Part shown: positions 10,057 through 21,400 of the stretch, one piece after another | Position numbering within the stretch: the first letter of the stretch is position 1 | Layout: each line of letters opens with the position of its first letter | Origin: Diacronema lutheri | Taxonomy: Eukaryota > Haptophyta > Pavlovophyceae > Pavlovales > Pavlovaceae | DNA length: 64,000 nt | Assembly (NCBI GenBank): GCA_019448385.1 | Contig: JAGTXO010000011.1 | Coordinates: 834,001 to 898,000 of the forward strand | Direction: 5' to 3' | The notes under the pieces: model-generated | Told to the model about the DNA's origin: nothing | Seen by the model: only the letters and a program-made list of their open reading frames with translations | Database searches by the model: none | Translations under genes and position numbers: made by a program

Positions 10057-13013
10057 ATGGTGGCGCCCACCTTCCGGACGGCCGCGGCGACCCTCCTCGT
10101 CGCGCTCAGCGCGAGTGCGGCCCATGTGGGGGCCGAGCCCCGGCTGGGCGCACGCATGACGTGGCGCGTGTGTGCCGCGCCTCGATCAACCGCCCAGGCC
10201 GCGCCCCTCCGCCGGCCTCGGCTCGCACGCTCGCGCGGCGCAACGTGCTGCGCGCCGGGCAGCGGTGTTCGTGCCGCCGATGCGGGCGGCGCAGCGCCGC
10301 CAATCAGCCGCGGTGGGGCAAGCGAGCCGCCTCCGCCGCCAAGTGGCATAAGTGTCGACGTGCTCCGCCAGCAGTTTGCCCTGTTCCGCCGCATGGCCAC
10401 GCCCTACTTCCGCGAGTCCGACGACGCCAAGCGGCAGCTCGGCGGCGTGCTCGCGCTCACGCTGCTCAACGCGGGAATCTCGGTGCTCTTCTCGTTCGTA
10501 GGGCGCGACTTTTGGACGGCGCTCTCCGCCAAGGACACCGTCCACTTTTACGAGCTCATGCTCCGCTACGCGGCCGCGCTCGCGATCGGCACGCCAATCT
10601 CCGTGCAGTACAAGTTTGCGCGCGCGGCGCTCGCGCTCTCGTGGCGGCAGTGGATGACCGAGCGGCTGACGGCGCTTTACCTCGCCGACCGTAACTATTA
10701 CGAGATCGACTTGCGCGGCGACGTGGACAACCCCGACCAGCGCCTCACCGAGGACATCAAGTACTTCACGCGCGTCTCCCTTGACTTTTTCATCACCGTG
10801 TGTGACCCGCGCCCTTTGCGTGACCCGCGCCCTTTGCGTGACCCGCGCCCTTTGCGCGATCCGCGCGCCCCGCGCGCCCTACATGCCCACGCGCCGCTCC
10901 GCCCACGCTGTGCTCTGCACGCGTGCGGCGTGGGCCACCGTCGCGCGAGAGCCCACAGATCCTCCCCTCCCCCCCCCCCCCCCCCCCACCCACCCACGTC
11001 AACCTCAACCTCCCCTAGCTGCTCACATCCGTCATCGACCTGGCCAACTTCTCGATCATCCTGCTCGGGATCGACGCGCGCCTCTTTGGCGCCATCGTCG
11101 CGTACGCGGCGATCGGCTCGGCGGCGACGGTGGCGCTCGGCAAGCCACTCGTCGGCCTCAACTACGTGCAACTCTCGCGCGAGGCCGACCTGCGCTACTT
11201 GCTCGTCCGGCTGCGCGAGAATGCCGAGTCGATCGCCTTCTTCCGCGGCGAGAGGCAGGAGGCGCTCGGCGCGTCGGACCGGCTGCGCGGCGCGGTGGAG
11301 AACGGGCGCGCGCTGCTCGGCGTGCAGCGCAAGCTCGAGTTCTTCACGGTGGGCTACCGATATTTAATCCAGATCCTCCCGATCCTCGTCGTCGCGCCGC
11401 TCTTTTTTAATGGCCGCATCGAGCTTGGCGTGATCAGCCAATCAGTGGGCGCGTTTAATCACATCCTCTCGGACCTCTCGCTCATTGGTGCGCGCGCCCC
11501 GCTGGCCGCGCGGCGGCAGCGCGTGGGGGCCGCGCACACCTCGGCCGCGACACGCCGCCGCTTGCCCTTGCAACGCTGCACGCGGTGTGTCTGCCATCCT
11601 TGGCCGGACCGCCCGGACCGCCCCGGTGCGCGGCCGCGACACGCCGCCGCTTGCCCTTGCAACGCTGCACGCGCGCGCAATTCGTGCGTCGCGGCTTGGG
11701 ATGGGGAACGGAGCCGGTCGCGTAGCGGCAGACTGAAGCGCGCGCCGCGCCGCGCTCGCCCTGCCGCTCGCCCTGCCGCGCGCGCGCCCGCAGTGAGCGA
11801 GTTCGAGGCGTTGAGCTCCTTCTCGGCGGGCATCGAGCGGCTCGGCGGGCTCGTCGACCAGCTCGGCTGGGAGACGGCGCTCGCGAACGGCACCGTGTCC
11901 GAGCTGCTGCTACCCGCGGCGGCGGCGGCGGCGGCGGCGGGTGGCGGCGCGGTGCGCGAGGCGGAGGCGGAGGCGGCGACGGCGTTCGCATCTGCGGGGC
12001 TGAGCGCGCCGGCCGCCGAACACGCGGCGCGCGTCGCGACGCGCCGCGCGGCGGACGGGCGCGCGCATGCGGTGGACCTCGAGCCCACCGAGTTGCTCCG
12101 GCTGCGCGGCGTGAGCGTCTGCACGCCCGCGCGAGATCGGACGCTCAGTTGCCATCTGAGCTTCACTGTGCGCGAGGGCGCGCATATCCTAGTCACGGGC
12201 GGCTCGGGCGTGGGCAAGTCGTCGCTGCTGCGCGTGCTCGCCGGGCTCTGGCCGGCGGGCGAGGGCGAGCTCGCGTGGCGCGCCGATATGCTCGACCTTG
12301 CACCGCACGCACAGGGCGCACACTTTGCCGAGCAAGCTGACCGCGCTGGCGGTGCGGACCCAGCCGCCGGCGCTGAGCGCGCACCGGTCGCGCGCGGCGC
12401 GGGCGCGGCGCGCGGTCTGCTCTTCCTTCCGCAGCGGCCGTACTGCCCGCTCGGCACGCTGCGCGAGCAGCTGCTTTACCCGCGCACCGTCGCGGAGGCG
12501 GCGGAGTGGGACTCGACCGGCTTGCGCGACGTGCTGCGCGCCGTGCAGCTCGGCGGCCTGCTCCAACGCATCGAAGACCTCGCCAGCCGCGACGGGCTGC
12601 CCGACGCGCTCGACGTGCGGTGCGACTGGGCCGACGTGCTCTCGCTCGGCGAGCAGCAGCGCCTTGGCTTTGCTCGCGCGCTCACCGCGCGGCCTGCCCT
12701 CCTCCTCCTCGACGAGTCAACGTCTGCACTCGACCTGGTCACTGAGGCCGCCATGTACAAGCTGCTCTCGGGGCTCAACGGCCTCACGTACGTGAGCGTG
12801 GGCCACCGGCCGAGCCTGCGCCGCTTCCACCGCGTCTCGCTCCGCCTCTTGCCGCCAGACAGCGGCCAACCGCCTGCGCAGCTCGAGCCGATCGCCGACG
12901 GCCAGTCCGGGGAGGATGCGGTGGACGAGTCCGGGGAGGATGCCGCGGACGAGCTGTCCGTGCCCAAGGCGGCCGGCGCGCGCAACGCGCCGGCACCACC
13001 AGCGAGGCAATGA
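10057..13013 (+). CDS. ABC half-transporter, ABCD/SbmA-BacA type, probably organellar
   Basis: Half-size ABC exporter of the peroxisomal/plastid ABCD and bacterial YddA/BacA type. Exons: 10057-10797, 11019-11487 and 11794-13013, total 809 aa. Junctions rebuild FFIT-LLTSVIDL and DLSLI-VSEFEALSSFSAGIERLG. The membrane domain (about residues 110-400) includes FVGRDFWTALSAKD and the EF-Y-type motif YYEIDLRGDVDNPDQRLTEDI. The ATPase has Walker A GGSGVGKSS (about 539), LSLGEQQRLGFARAL (about 686) and Walker B LLLLDESTSALD (about 706). The N-terminus has a hydrophobic segment, then an Arg/Ala-rich stretch, as in bipartite complex-plastid targeting peptides (inference). A 40-50 residue Ala/Gly-rich insert follows Walker A; it is in frame and could be an unrecognised intron. 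The transported substrate is unknown. Confidence 0.88.
10800..10857 (+). repeat. 18-bp tandem repeat at the start of an intron
   Basis: Three near-perfect copies of an 18-base unit (GTGACCCGCGCCCTTTGC) begin just inside the first intron of the ABC half-transporter, almost at the donor. A fourth, diverged copy follows. Confidence 0.85.
11542..11673 (+). repeat. 43-bp direct repeat pair inside an intron
   Basis: Two copies of a 43-base sequence (CGGCCGCGACACGCCGCCGC...), at 11542-11584 and 11631-11673, start 89 bp apart in the second intron of the ABC half-transporter. I see no mismatch between them. Confidence 0.85.
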
Positions 13014-13137
13014 CTTTGACATGCGCCCTCTAAAAAAACCGGGAAAACCCGCATCGCATTTCCGGCCCATGCCAATTGCCAAGACGTGCGGCAAGGCCGT
13101 TGGCTGGACGCCTGGACGAGCTGGCATCGGCCGCGCC

Positions 13138-14301
13138 TCAGCCCGCTGGGGCGCCATGCCCGGATTCGCCCATCGCGGCGTACCTGTGCGTGGCGGTGAG
13201 CGCCGTGTGGAGCTCGTCGTCCACGTCCTCGCGCGTGCCGATCCCTCGGAGGCCTTCAGCCGCGGCCCAGCGCAGCACGTGGGCATGCCCGCCCAGCGCC
13301 GCGCGCCACAATGCACGCTCGTCCCAATCGCAGCCCGCGCGTTTTGCCCACTGCAGCAGCTCGAGGTGGCCGCCGGCCGCCGCGGCGGAGCATGTGTGCG
13401 CGTCCCACGGGCAGCCGTGCGCGCGCGCCCACTGCAGGACGTGCAGGTGGCCGCCGGCTGCCGCAGCTAAGCACGCGTGCGCATCCCACGGGCAGCCGTG
13501 CGCGCGCAGCCAGCGAAGCACGTGCAGGTGGCCGGCACGCGCCGCGGCCGAGCACGCGCGCGCGTCCCACGGGCAGCGGCGTGCGCGCGCCCACTGCAGC
13601 AGCTCGAGGTGGCCGCCGACCGCTGCGCTTGCGCACGTCTCCGCGTCCCATGGACAGCCGTTGGCGCGCGCCCACTGCAGCAGCTCAAGGTGGCCGCCCT
13701 TGGCCGCGCCCGCGCACGCGCGCGCGTCCCACCCGCAACCATTCTCCCGCGCCCAGCGCAGTACCTCCAGCGAGCCGGCGCGCGCGCCCGCCGCGCAGAC
13801 CCTCGCGCGCGCGGGCGCACCAAACGCGCTCGCGCCGTGTGCCCACGCCCAGCGCAGCACGTGCAGGTGCGCGCCTCGCGCGGCCGCCTCGCACGTGCGC
13901 GCGCTCCACGGACAGCCGAGCCTGCGCGCCGTGGCCAGAACATCGAGGTGGCCAGCGCCCGCCGCGCGCTCGCACGTCTCTTCGTCCCACGCGCAGCCGG
14001 CCTCGCGCGCGGCGAGGAGGACATCCACGTGGCCGGCGCCGGCGATGAGCGCGCATGCGTCGGCCGGATCCCAGTGCGCGAGGATCGCCCACTCGAAGCC
14101 GCGCCACGTCCGGAGGAAGGGCGCGATCGGCGTGCGGAACGTTTCGCGCGGCGCGGGCGCGCCGGTTGGCCGCTCGGCGCGCGCGCGCGCTTCGGCGACG
14201 GCGCGGAGGGCCTTGCACGTGAGGGCGAGCGGAAAGAGCGCGCCCGATGACAGCTGCGCCACGACGAGCGCGAGCTCGTCCTCGCCGAGCTGCGCGAGCA
14301 T
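13138..14301 (-). CDS. F-box-like protein with about ten GCPWD ankyrin-like repeats
   Basis: Single-exon, 387-aa protein. The N-terminus (ALVVAQLSSGALFPLALTCKALRAVAEA) looks like an F-box, which would link targets to an SCF ubiquitin ligase. From about residue 85 onward there are about ten 27-residue repeats of the form GHLxVLxWARxxGCPWDxxTCxxAAxG; the third is lengthened and the last is partial. Such repeats are expanded in many algae, amoebae and giant viruses and are classed as ankyrin-like. Their partners are unknown. ATG 14301 is the best start because it directly precedes the F-box-like segment. The gene is head-to-head with the karyopherin, 87 bp apart. Confidence 0.85.
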   Translation of the reverse strand: MLAQLGEDELALVVAQLSSGALFPLALTCKALRAVAEARARAERPTGAPAPRETFRTPIAPFLRTWRGFEWAILAHWDPADACALIAGAGHVDVLLAAREAGCAWDEETCERAAGAGHLDVLATARRLGCPWSARTCEAAARGAHLHVLRWAWAHGASAFGAPARARVCAAGARAGSLEVLRWARENGCGWDARACAGAAKGGHLELLQWARANGCPWDAETCASAAVGGHLELLQWARARRCPWDARACSAAARAGHLHVLRWLRAHGCPWDAHACLAAAAGGHLHVLQWARAHGCPWDAHTCSAAAAGGHLELLQWAKRAGCDWDERALWRAALGGHAHVLRWAAAEGLRGIGTREDVDDELHTALTATHRYAAMGESGHGAPAG

Positions 14302-14388
14302 CGCGCCGGCTGTTGCCAACGCGGCGCGCGTCGAGTGCGACTTGATGCCGGAGCAGGAAGCCACCAGCAGGGGAAAAAAGGCGCGGCC

Positions 14389-15662
14389 ATGATGGGCGAT
14401 GTCGAGCGCATCTCGCAATGCTGCCGCGTGCTCTCCGACCCGACCAGCGCGGCGGACGCCAAGGCTGCGGCGGATGGCGCGCTCTCCGCGGTGCGCGCGC
14501 AGCCGCGCGCATGGGCGGTGGCCGACGCGATGCTCTCCGCGTCCGCCGACGTGTGGACGCACCTCTTTGCGCTGCAGCTGCTCCAGTCGGAGGTCGCGCG
14601 TGTCTGGCGGCCGGGCGGGCGCGGCACGGCGGAGCAGGCGGAGCTGCGCAGCGCGGTTATGTCGCGTGTGCGCGCGCTCGCCAGCGTCGACTCGCCGCCG
14701 CGCGACGTCGCGATCATGCGCGACAAGCTTGCAACCGTGCTCGTGAGCGTGCTGCGTGCGGAGGGCGCGCCATCGTGGGCGCCCTTCCTCGCGCAGCTGC
14801 TGCCGGCCGTTGACACGCCAGCGGCGGCGCGCACGGTGCTGCGCATTTGCCGGCTGCTCGGCGAGGAGGTGCTCGACGAGCAGGCCGGCCCGCTCTCCGC
14901 GAGCCACGCGCGGCAGGTGCGCGCCGCTCTCGCCGAGCAGCCGGCGGGCGGGCGGGCGGAGCAGGCGATCGGCGCGCAGCTTCTCGCGCTCGCCACGGCC
15001 GCGCTGCGCGAGGCCGCGGCGGCGGCGTCGGGCGGCGCCGACGGCGACGCCTCGCTCACAGCCGACGGTCTGGGCGTCGTTGAGCTCTTCGCGCCGCACC
15101 TGCCCGCCGCTCTCGTCTGGCCGCGCACGGGCGGAGGTGGCGCGAACGCGAACGCGCTACGCGAGTGCGTGCTCGCGCTCCTTGCCGTGCCGCGCACGCG
15201 CGCGGGCGCGCTTGGCGCGCTCGGTGGCATGATGCGCGCGCGTCTCGCGCCGCCCGACGGCAGACCGGCCGCCGAGCGCGACGAGCGTGCGTGGCACGAG
15301 CGCGAGATGGCGTCCGCCGCCATCGCTGCTCAGAACATCCTCCTTCCCGCCGCAACGAGGCGCAGCGCGCCAGCGGGCGACGACGCGGCTGCGCGCAGCT
15401 GGCCCGCGGCGGCCGGCGCGCGACCACCGACGCTTGGCTGGCCGCCGCGCCAGGCGCAGGCGCTGCTCGCCTTTTGCCTCGCGCTCTGGCGCGCGCACGC
15501 GCGCTCGCTCGCGCCGCGCGGCGACACGGGCGCGCCGGCGGCCGACGCGCATGGCGCAGAGCTCTCGCAGCTGTGGGCGTCGTGCCTCTGCTTTGTGCTC
15601 ACGGCGTCGCTCTCCGCCGCGCAGCCGCGCCCGCGCGCGCGCAGCGCGGTGTCCGGCCGGCG

Positions 15663-15697
<35 letters not shown>

Positions 15698-15707
15698 GTG
15701 GCGATGA

Positions 15708-15739
<32 letters not shown>

Positions 15740-18219
15740 CGGAGGACGAGGAGGAGGAGGAGGCGTGGCCCGTGTGCGCGCAGCTGTGGGCAGAGCTGCT
15801 CGCGGCGGTGCGCGCCGCGCCGCCGCGCGCGGACGCGCCCGCGACAGCCGTGCTCCGCGCCGCGCTTCCGCCAATCGCCGCGACGCTCAGCGCGCGCTTC
15901 CCGCGCGACACGGAGCTGGCGCTCGTGTGCCCCGCGCACCGCTCGGGCCGACCGACGAGCGGATCGCGCGCCGCGCGTGTCTTCGAGGAGATGGATTCAG
16001 AGATTGGCGGCGAGCTGGCTGAGCGCTTCCTCGCCGCTGGCCAGCCGCCGCCGCTCGCGCACCTCCGTGCCGACGCCGATGCGCGCGCGGTGGGCGCTGG
16101 GGGCGGGCGGCCCGCCGGCGGTGGCGACGGCGGCGACGACGGCGGCGACGGCGACGATGGCGACGGCGGGGGCGCTGCGTCGGTGCAGCTGCACGCGCAC
16201 TGCGCGGCGGCCGCGCGCGCGCTCGGCGCGCTCGGGAGCACGCCGCTGCTCTGCGAGCAGGCGGCCGCGCTCGCGTTCGGCGCGTCGGGCGAGGGCGCAC
16301 GCGCGCCGCGCGCAGCGCTCGGCGCGAGCCGCGCGCTCTGGTGCGCCGCCGCCGCGCTCGGCGGCGCGCCGGACGATGGCGGTGCATCGGTGGCGCTGAG
16401 CGGCGCGCTGCTCGAGCGCGCAACCCGCTGCGACTTAGCGGCCGAGCGCGCGTGCGCCGTTACTGACCTCTGCGGGTGGGTGCGCGCGCGCGGCGCGCTG
16501 CTCGGCGTGGGCGACGCGCACGGCGTGCACGCGCTCGCGCTCGCGCTGTGCGCGTGGGCGGGGCTCGACGGCGTGGCGCACGCGCCGGCCGACGGCGTGG
16601 CCGCGCGCGCGATGGCTGCGATGGCCGCGGGCGCGCTCTGTGCTCTGTGCGCCCATTTGCCGGCCGAGCGCGCGGCGGCGTTTGGCGCGCAGCTTGCGCA
16701 CGCGGTGGGCGCGGCCGAGCGCGCGCGTGAGGCGCGCGGCGGCGCGCCGACTGCGTCGCCACCTGAGCCGCACGCGCCGCCGTGCGCGCATCTCGGCGCA
16801 CTCGTCGCCGTCGCCGCGTGCGCGGCGCGCGCGGGCGGCGGCGATGGGCGCGGCATACCGTTGCTCGTCGCCGCGCTCGCGCCGCGCGCTGAGCTCGTGC
16901 ACGCGCAGTCGCTGCCGCTGCTGCTCGCGCTCGGTGCTGAAGGCACCGTCGTCACAGCTGGCGCGGCCGAACTCCTTGCTCTCGCCAAGGCGACCGGCCG
17001 AGCGCTGCGCGCGCACCGAGACGCCGCGCGCGTGGGCGGCTGCTGGGCCTACGCGCTGGCGGTTGGCGTTTTGCGCGAGCGGCCGCCATCGCTCGGCGAG
17101 GCGGCGGCTGGGCCCAGCCGCCTCGCCGCGAGCATCCCGCCCATCGTGCGCGCGCGCGCGCCGCCGACGAGCCCGCTCGGCCGCGCGCTCGTGCGCTGCC
17201 GCGCGCTCGCGCTTGAGCTGCTCGCCGCGCTCGCGCACGGCGCCGCGGCGCTCGTGGCGCGCGCGGCGGGCACGGCTGCGGCGGGCGGCACGGCGGACGC
17301 GCTGCTCGTCGAGCGCCGCCAGCTCGGCGCGGCGATCCGCGCCGCCGCCCTTTCCGCCCAGCCGCTCGACATCGCCGATCTCGCGCGCGCGGCGGGCGCG
17401 CTCGGCGCGCTCGGCGACGTGGCCTTGCTCGGCGACGATGCGCCGCCCCGCGCGCTCGCGCTCGCGCTGCTCCCGCTCGCGCACAGCGCGCGCGCGCCGA
17501 GCGCCGCGCCCGCTGCCGACGATCTGCGCGCCGCCGCGGCAGCGCTCGACGACGGCGCGGTCTGCTCGCTGTCTGCTCTTGTGCTGATGGTTTTAAATTG
17601 CGACGGCGCGCAGGGGACGGCCGACGGCGAGCGCGCGTGGCACATGCTCGCGCGCGCGGCGGGCGGCGGTGGCGGCGGCGACGCGTCGAACCTTGCAGCG
17701 GCCGCATGCGCCCTCGCCGTCGCCGCGCTCGACGGCTCGCGTGGCGCGCGCGCGGCGGCGCTCGGCGCGGCGGTGGGCGAGGCGCTGTGCGACGCGCAGC
17801 TCGCGGGCGCGGACGGCACGACGGTTGCGCTGCTGCGCGGCGCGCTTGGCCAGCTCGTGCTGTGGGGCGCGAGCGCGCGCACCACGGCGCGCGGCGACGG
17901 CGCTCGCGAGCAGCCGGGCGCTGCCGCGCATTTTGAGCGGCTCGCGCGCGCGGCGTGCCGTGCACTCGGGACCAGCGCCGAGGCGCACGCGCTCGTCGAG
18001 ACGGCGCTCGTCGAGACGGCGAACTCGGCGGGCGGGGCCGGACCGACCGTCGAGTCGCACGCGCGCGAGGCGGCTGCGCTGCTGCTCCACGCCGCGGCCG
18101 GGCCAATGCCCACGGACACGCAGGCGCAGGCGGCCAGCGCGTCCGCGCAACACGGCGCTGTGTTGCGCGCATGGCTACTGGAGCACGGCCCGGCGAGCGG
18201 CGCCGAGCCCCCATTCTGA
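14389..18219 (+). CDS. Karyopherin / exportin-like HEAT-repeat protein
   Basis: Single-exon protein of 1276 aa, very rich in Ala. The N-terminal 250 residues have the periodic helices of an importin-beta/exportin fold; the segments HLFALQLLQSEVARVW and RDKLATVLVSVLRAEGAPSWAPFLAQLL match the Xpo1-domain pattern of exportins (KLAxVLV...W..F). The exportin-5/exportin-T group is my best guess, so a role in nuclear export of RNA or protein is inferred. Two acidic Asp/Gly runs (about residues 424-465 and 577-596) interrupt the helices and are encoded by GACGGC-type hexamers. ATG 14389 is the first of two adjacent in-frame ATGs after the shared upstream region. The C-terminal two thirds are too diverged to classify. 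Confidence 0.6.
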
Positions 18220-18476
18220 TTCTGAGTGCAGTCGTCGGCGCGCGTTCGTCTCTTGGGACCTCGTTTTCGCCTGCGCTCGCCCTCGCTACCTGCAGGCCGG
18301 ACGCGAGCGGGAGGTGGAGTCTGCCGGTCGCCGTCTGTCTGCCTGAATCTGCGCCAGTGTGACAAGCCCAGTCCCTACGTCGTCTCACTTTCGACGTACC
18401 CTGTGTCCTCCGCCGAGAAGTTAGGGACTCGGAAGTGGACTTGACGGGAGGACGACGCCCGCCGCCGCCACCCCCG
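18220..18476. other. Intergenic region upstream of the ABCC gene
   Basis: 257 bp between two same-strand genes. It is less GC-rich than the coding DNA around it and presumably holds the karyopherin 3' UTR and ABCC promoter. No repeat or RNA gene is recognised. Confidence 0.4.
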
Positions 18477-21400
18477 ATGCACGCCGGCGACGCGATGCCG
18501 GCGGGCTCGACGGTGGAGGTGCTCGCGTGCGTGTCCAACGCGCTCTTCCTCGGCGCGAGTGGCGGCCTCGTGCTCCACCAGCGCGCGGCGCGCAGCCTGC
18601 TCCCCGCGTGGGCGGGCATCGCGCTGCTGCTCGCGTGCGCGTCGCCGGTCGCGCGCTTCGCCGAGGCGCTGCACGACGAGAGCCTGTACGCGTCGCTGCA
18701 GCTACCGAGCAGCTCCTTTGAGCTCCTCGCGCTCCTCCTCGCCACCGCGCGCGCCTGCGCCAAGTGGGGCGAGCCCGCGCGCCGTGCGCCGCTCGCCGGC
18801 CGCGAGTCGCGCGACGGCGGCAGCTTGCCGCTCGAGCGCTCTATACTGCGCGCCTGGCTGCTCGCGCTCGCGCTGCTCGCGACGGCGCGCGTGGTACTCC
18901 TCGCGCTGCCGCACGGCGCGCGCGGCGGTGCGCCGCCCGCGCTCACCGAGGCGCTCGCGCTCGCGCTCGGCGCGACCGCGAGCGTGGCCGTGTGCGCGCG
19001 TGCGTGCGACCTCGACGCGTGGGCGACTCGCGCCGCGCGCCGGCGGCGTGCGGCGGCGCGCGCGCGCGCGCTGCTCGACGCGGCGGCGAATGTGGACGAG
19101 TGCGCGCCGCCGCCGGGCCCGCCCGCGCGCGCGCGCCGCCGCGCCGCGCTGCTGCCGATCGCGCTGCGCGCATTCGTGAGCGACGCGTTCTTCCTGCATG
19201 CGCTGCCGACGCTCGTCAAGGGCCGCGCCAAGCCGCTCGAGATGGACGAGCTGCCGCCCGCGCACTCGCGCGAGCTCGACCTAGGCGGCGGCGCCGCGCG
19301 CATTGCCGTTCAGTTCGAGGCCGCGCTCGAGCTCGAGGCCGCGCTCGAGGCGGCGGGCGGCGCGCGCGCGCGCCGCGCGCGCGCGCTCGTGTGGCGCGCG
19401 CTCATCGCGTGCAACCGACCGCCGCTCGTGCGGATGGGCGGGATGATGCTCGCGTCGACGCTGCTCTCCTTCGTCTCGCCCGCCGTGATGCACCCGCTCC
19501 TCGAGTACCTCGGCTCCGAGCCCGCCGCCGATGCGCCGTCGGCGCGCGCGGCCGCGCTGCGCGGCTTTGCCCTCGGCTGCCTACTCGTCCTGTGCCCCCT
19601 CGCGTCGACGCTCTTCAGGCACCAGCACTGGGTGGCGGGCGTGCGCGTGGGCGCGCGCACGCGGATCGCGCTCACGTGCGCCGTGCACTCGCGCGCCCTC
19701 GCGCTCCGCGCCCCCGAGCGCGCCCGCGCCTCGACGGGCCGATTGACCAACTTGCTGCTCGTCGACGCGTCGCGCGTTGCCGACGTGCAGCTTGCGTCGT
19801 TCGCGCACTGGGGCACGTGGGCGGCGGCGCTGCAGGTGGGCGTGTGCGTCGGCGCGCTGCTCGGGCTGCTCGGCGTCGCCGCGCTGCCCGGCGTCGCGCT
19901 CATCGTCGCGTCCGTGCTGGGCAGCTCGACGCTCGCGTCCGCCGCCAAGCGCGCGTCCGCCGCCGTCTCGGAGCGGCGCGACGCGCGCGTCGCCGCCGTC
20001 GCCGGCTGGCTCGCGGCGGCGCAGTGGTTTGAGCTGACGCCGCGCGCTGCGCGCGCGGCGCGCGCGCACATCGACGCGCTGCGCGCCTCTGAGCTCCGCG
20101 CTCTCCGCGCCCGGCAGCTCCTCGCGACGGCGTCGGCGTTCGTCGTCGCGGCGACGCCGCCGCTCGTCGCCCTCGCGTCGCTCGGCGCGTATGCCATGCT
20201 CTCGCGCGGCGCGCGCGGCGCGACGTACCCGCCGCTCAGCGCGCCGCTCGCCTTCGCGTCGCTCTCGTGGTTCAACCTGCTCGGCAGCCCGCTGCGCATC
20301 ATGCCGAGCATGCTCGCCGCGCTCGTAGACGCGTCGGTCTCAGTCCGCCGCCTCGAGCGCTTCCTCAGGCGCGCGCCCAGCGCGACGGACGGGCGCGCGC
20401 ACGTGGGCGCGGCGGGCGTCGCGCACGGCGGCGGCGGTGGCGATGCGCCACCCGTTGTGGCCCTCGAGCTGCGCGCCGCCATGCTGGGCTGGAGCGCCAC
20501 CGCGCACGCGCAGCGCGACGAGCGCGACGACGGCGGCGGCGGAGGCGGCGCGGACGGCGGCGGAGGCGGCGATGACTCGCCGCCGTCCGGCGCGGACGGC
20601 GCGCGCGTAGAGCCGGTGCTCTCGTCGTTCTCGCTGCGCTGCGCCGCGCCGCCTCCGTCGCTGACGACGCCGACGCCCGCCGCCGAGGCCGCGGGTGCGC
20701 TCGTGATCGTGTGCGGCGCCGTCGGCAGCGGCAAGTCGACGGTGCTCACGGCGCTCGCCGCGGACCTGCCGCCGACGGCCGGCGCGCTCATGACGGACGC
20801 GCCCGGTGGCATCGCGCTGTGCGAGCAGCGGCCATGGCTGCGCAACGAGTCGATCGCGTCCAACGTGCTCGCCGGCGCGCCGCTCGAGCGCGCGCGGTAC
20901 GCCGCCGTGCTGCGCGCGTGCGGCCTCGATGCCGACGTGCGCGCGATGGCGCGCGGAGACGCGACGCTCGCGGGCGAGGGCGGCGCGCGCCTCTCGGGCG
21001 GGCAGCGCGCGCGGCTCGCGCTCGCGCGCGCCGCCTACTCGCGCTGCAGTGCCGCCATCCTTGACGAGCCGTGCGCCGGCCTTGACGGGCACACGGCCGC
21101 GCACGTCTGGCGCGAGGGCGTGTGCGGGCTGCTGCTGCGCGCGCAGCGCAAGCTGGTCGTCGTCGGCACGCACGACGCGCGCGCTCTGCTGCAGGCGGCG
21201 GCGGCGCTGCCGAGCGTGCACGTGACGTTCGTCTACCTCGCACGGCCGCGCCACCGCCGCGCGCGCGGCACGCACGACGAGACGCACAGCGACGTGGGTG
21301 ACGGCGACGGCGACGAGGGTGACGGCGACGGCGACGATGGGGGCGGGGGCGAGGGCGAGGGTGGTGGCGACGGCGATGGCGAGGGTGGTGGCGACGGCGA

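Noticed and set aside
12262-12417. Possible intron within the ATPase domain of the ABC half-transporter (Ala/Gly-rich insert)
   Set aside because: The segment is in frame and has no convincing GT-AG pair in matching phase, so I left it as coding.
14302-15323. Minus-strand extension of the F-box/ankyrin frame through the karyopherin gene
   Set aside because: The translation there is Arg/Ala noise antisense to the karyopherin, while the F-box start at 14301 gives a complete protein.
15330-16988. 552-codon minus-strand open frame
   Set aside because: Ser/Ala/Pro-rich shadow of the karyopherin in the opposite strand, without domains.
18435-18476. Upstream start of the ABCC frame at 18435
   Set aside because: The codon is GTG; the first ATG in frame is 18477 and eukaryotic GTG starts are rare.
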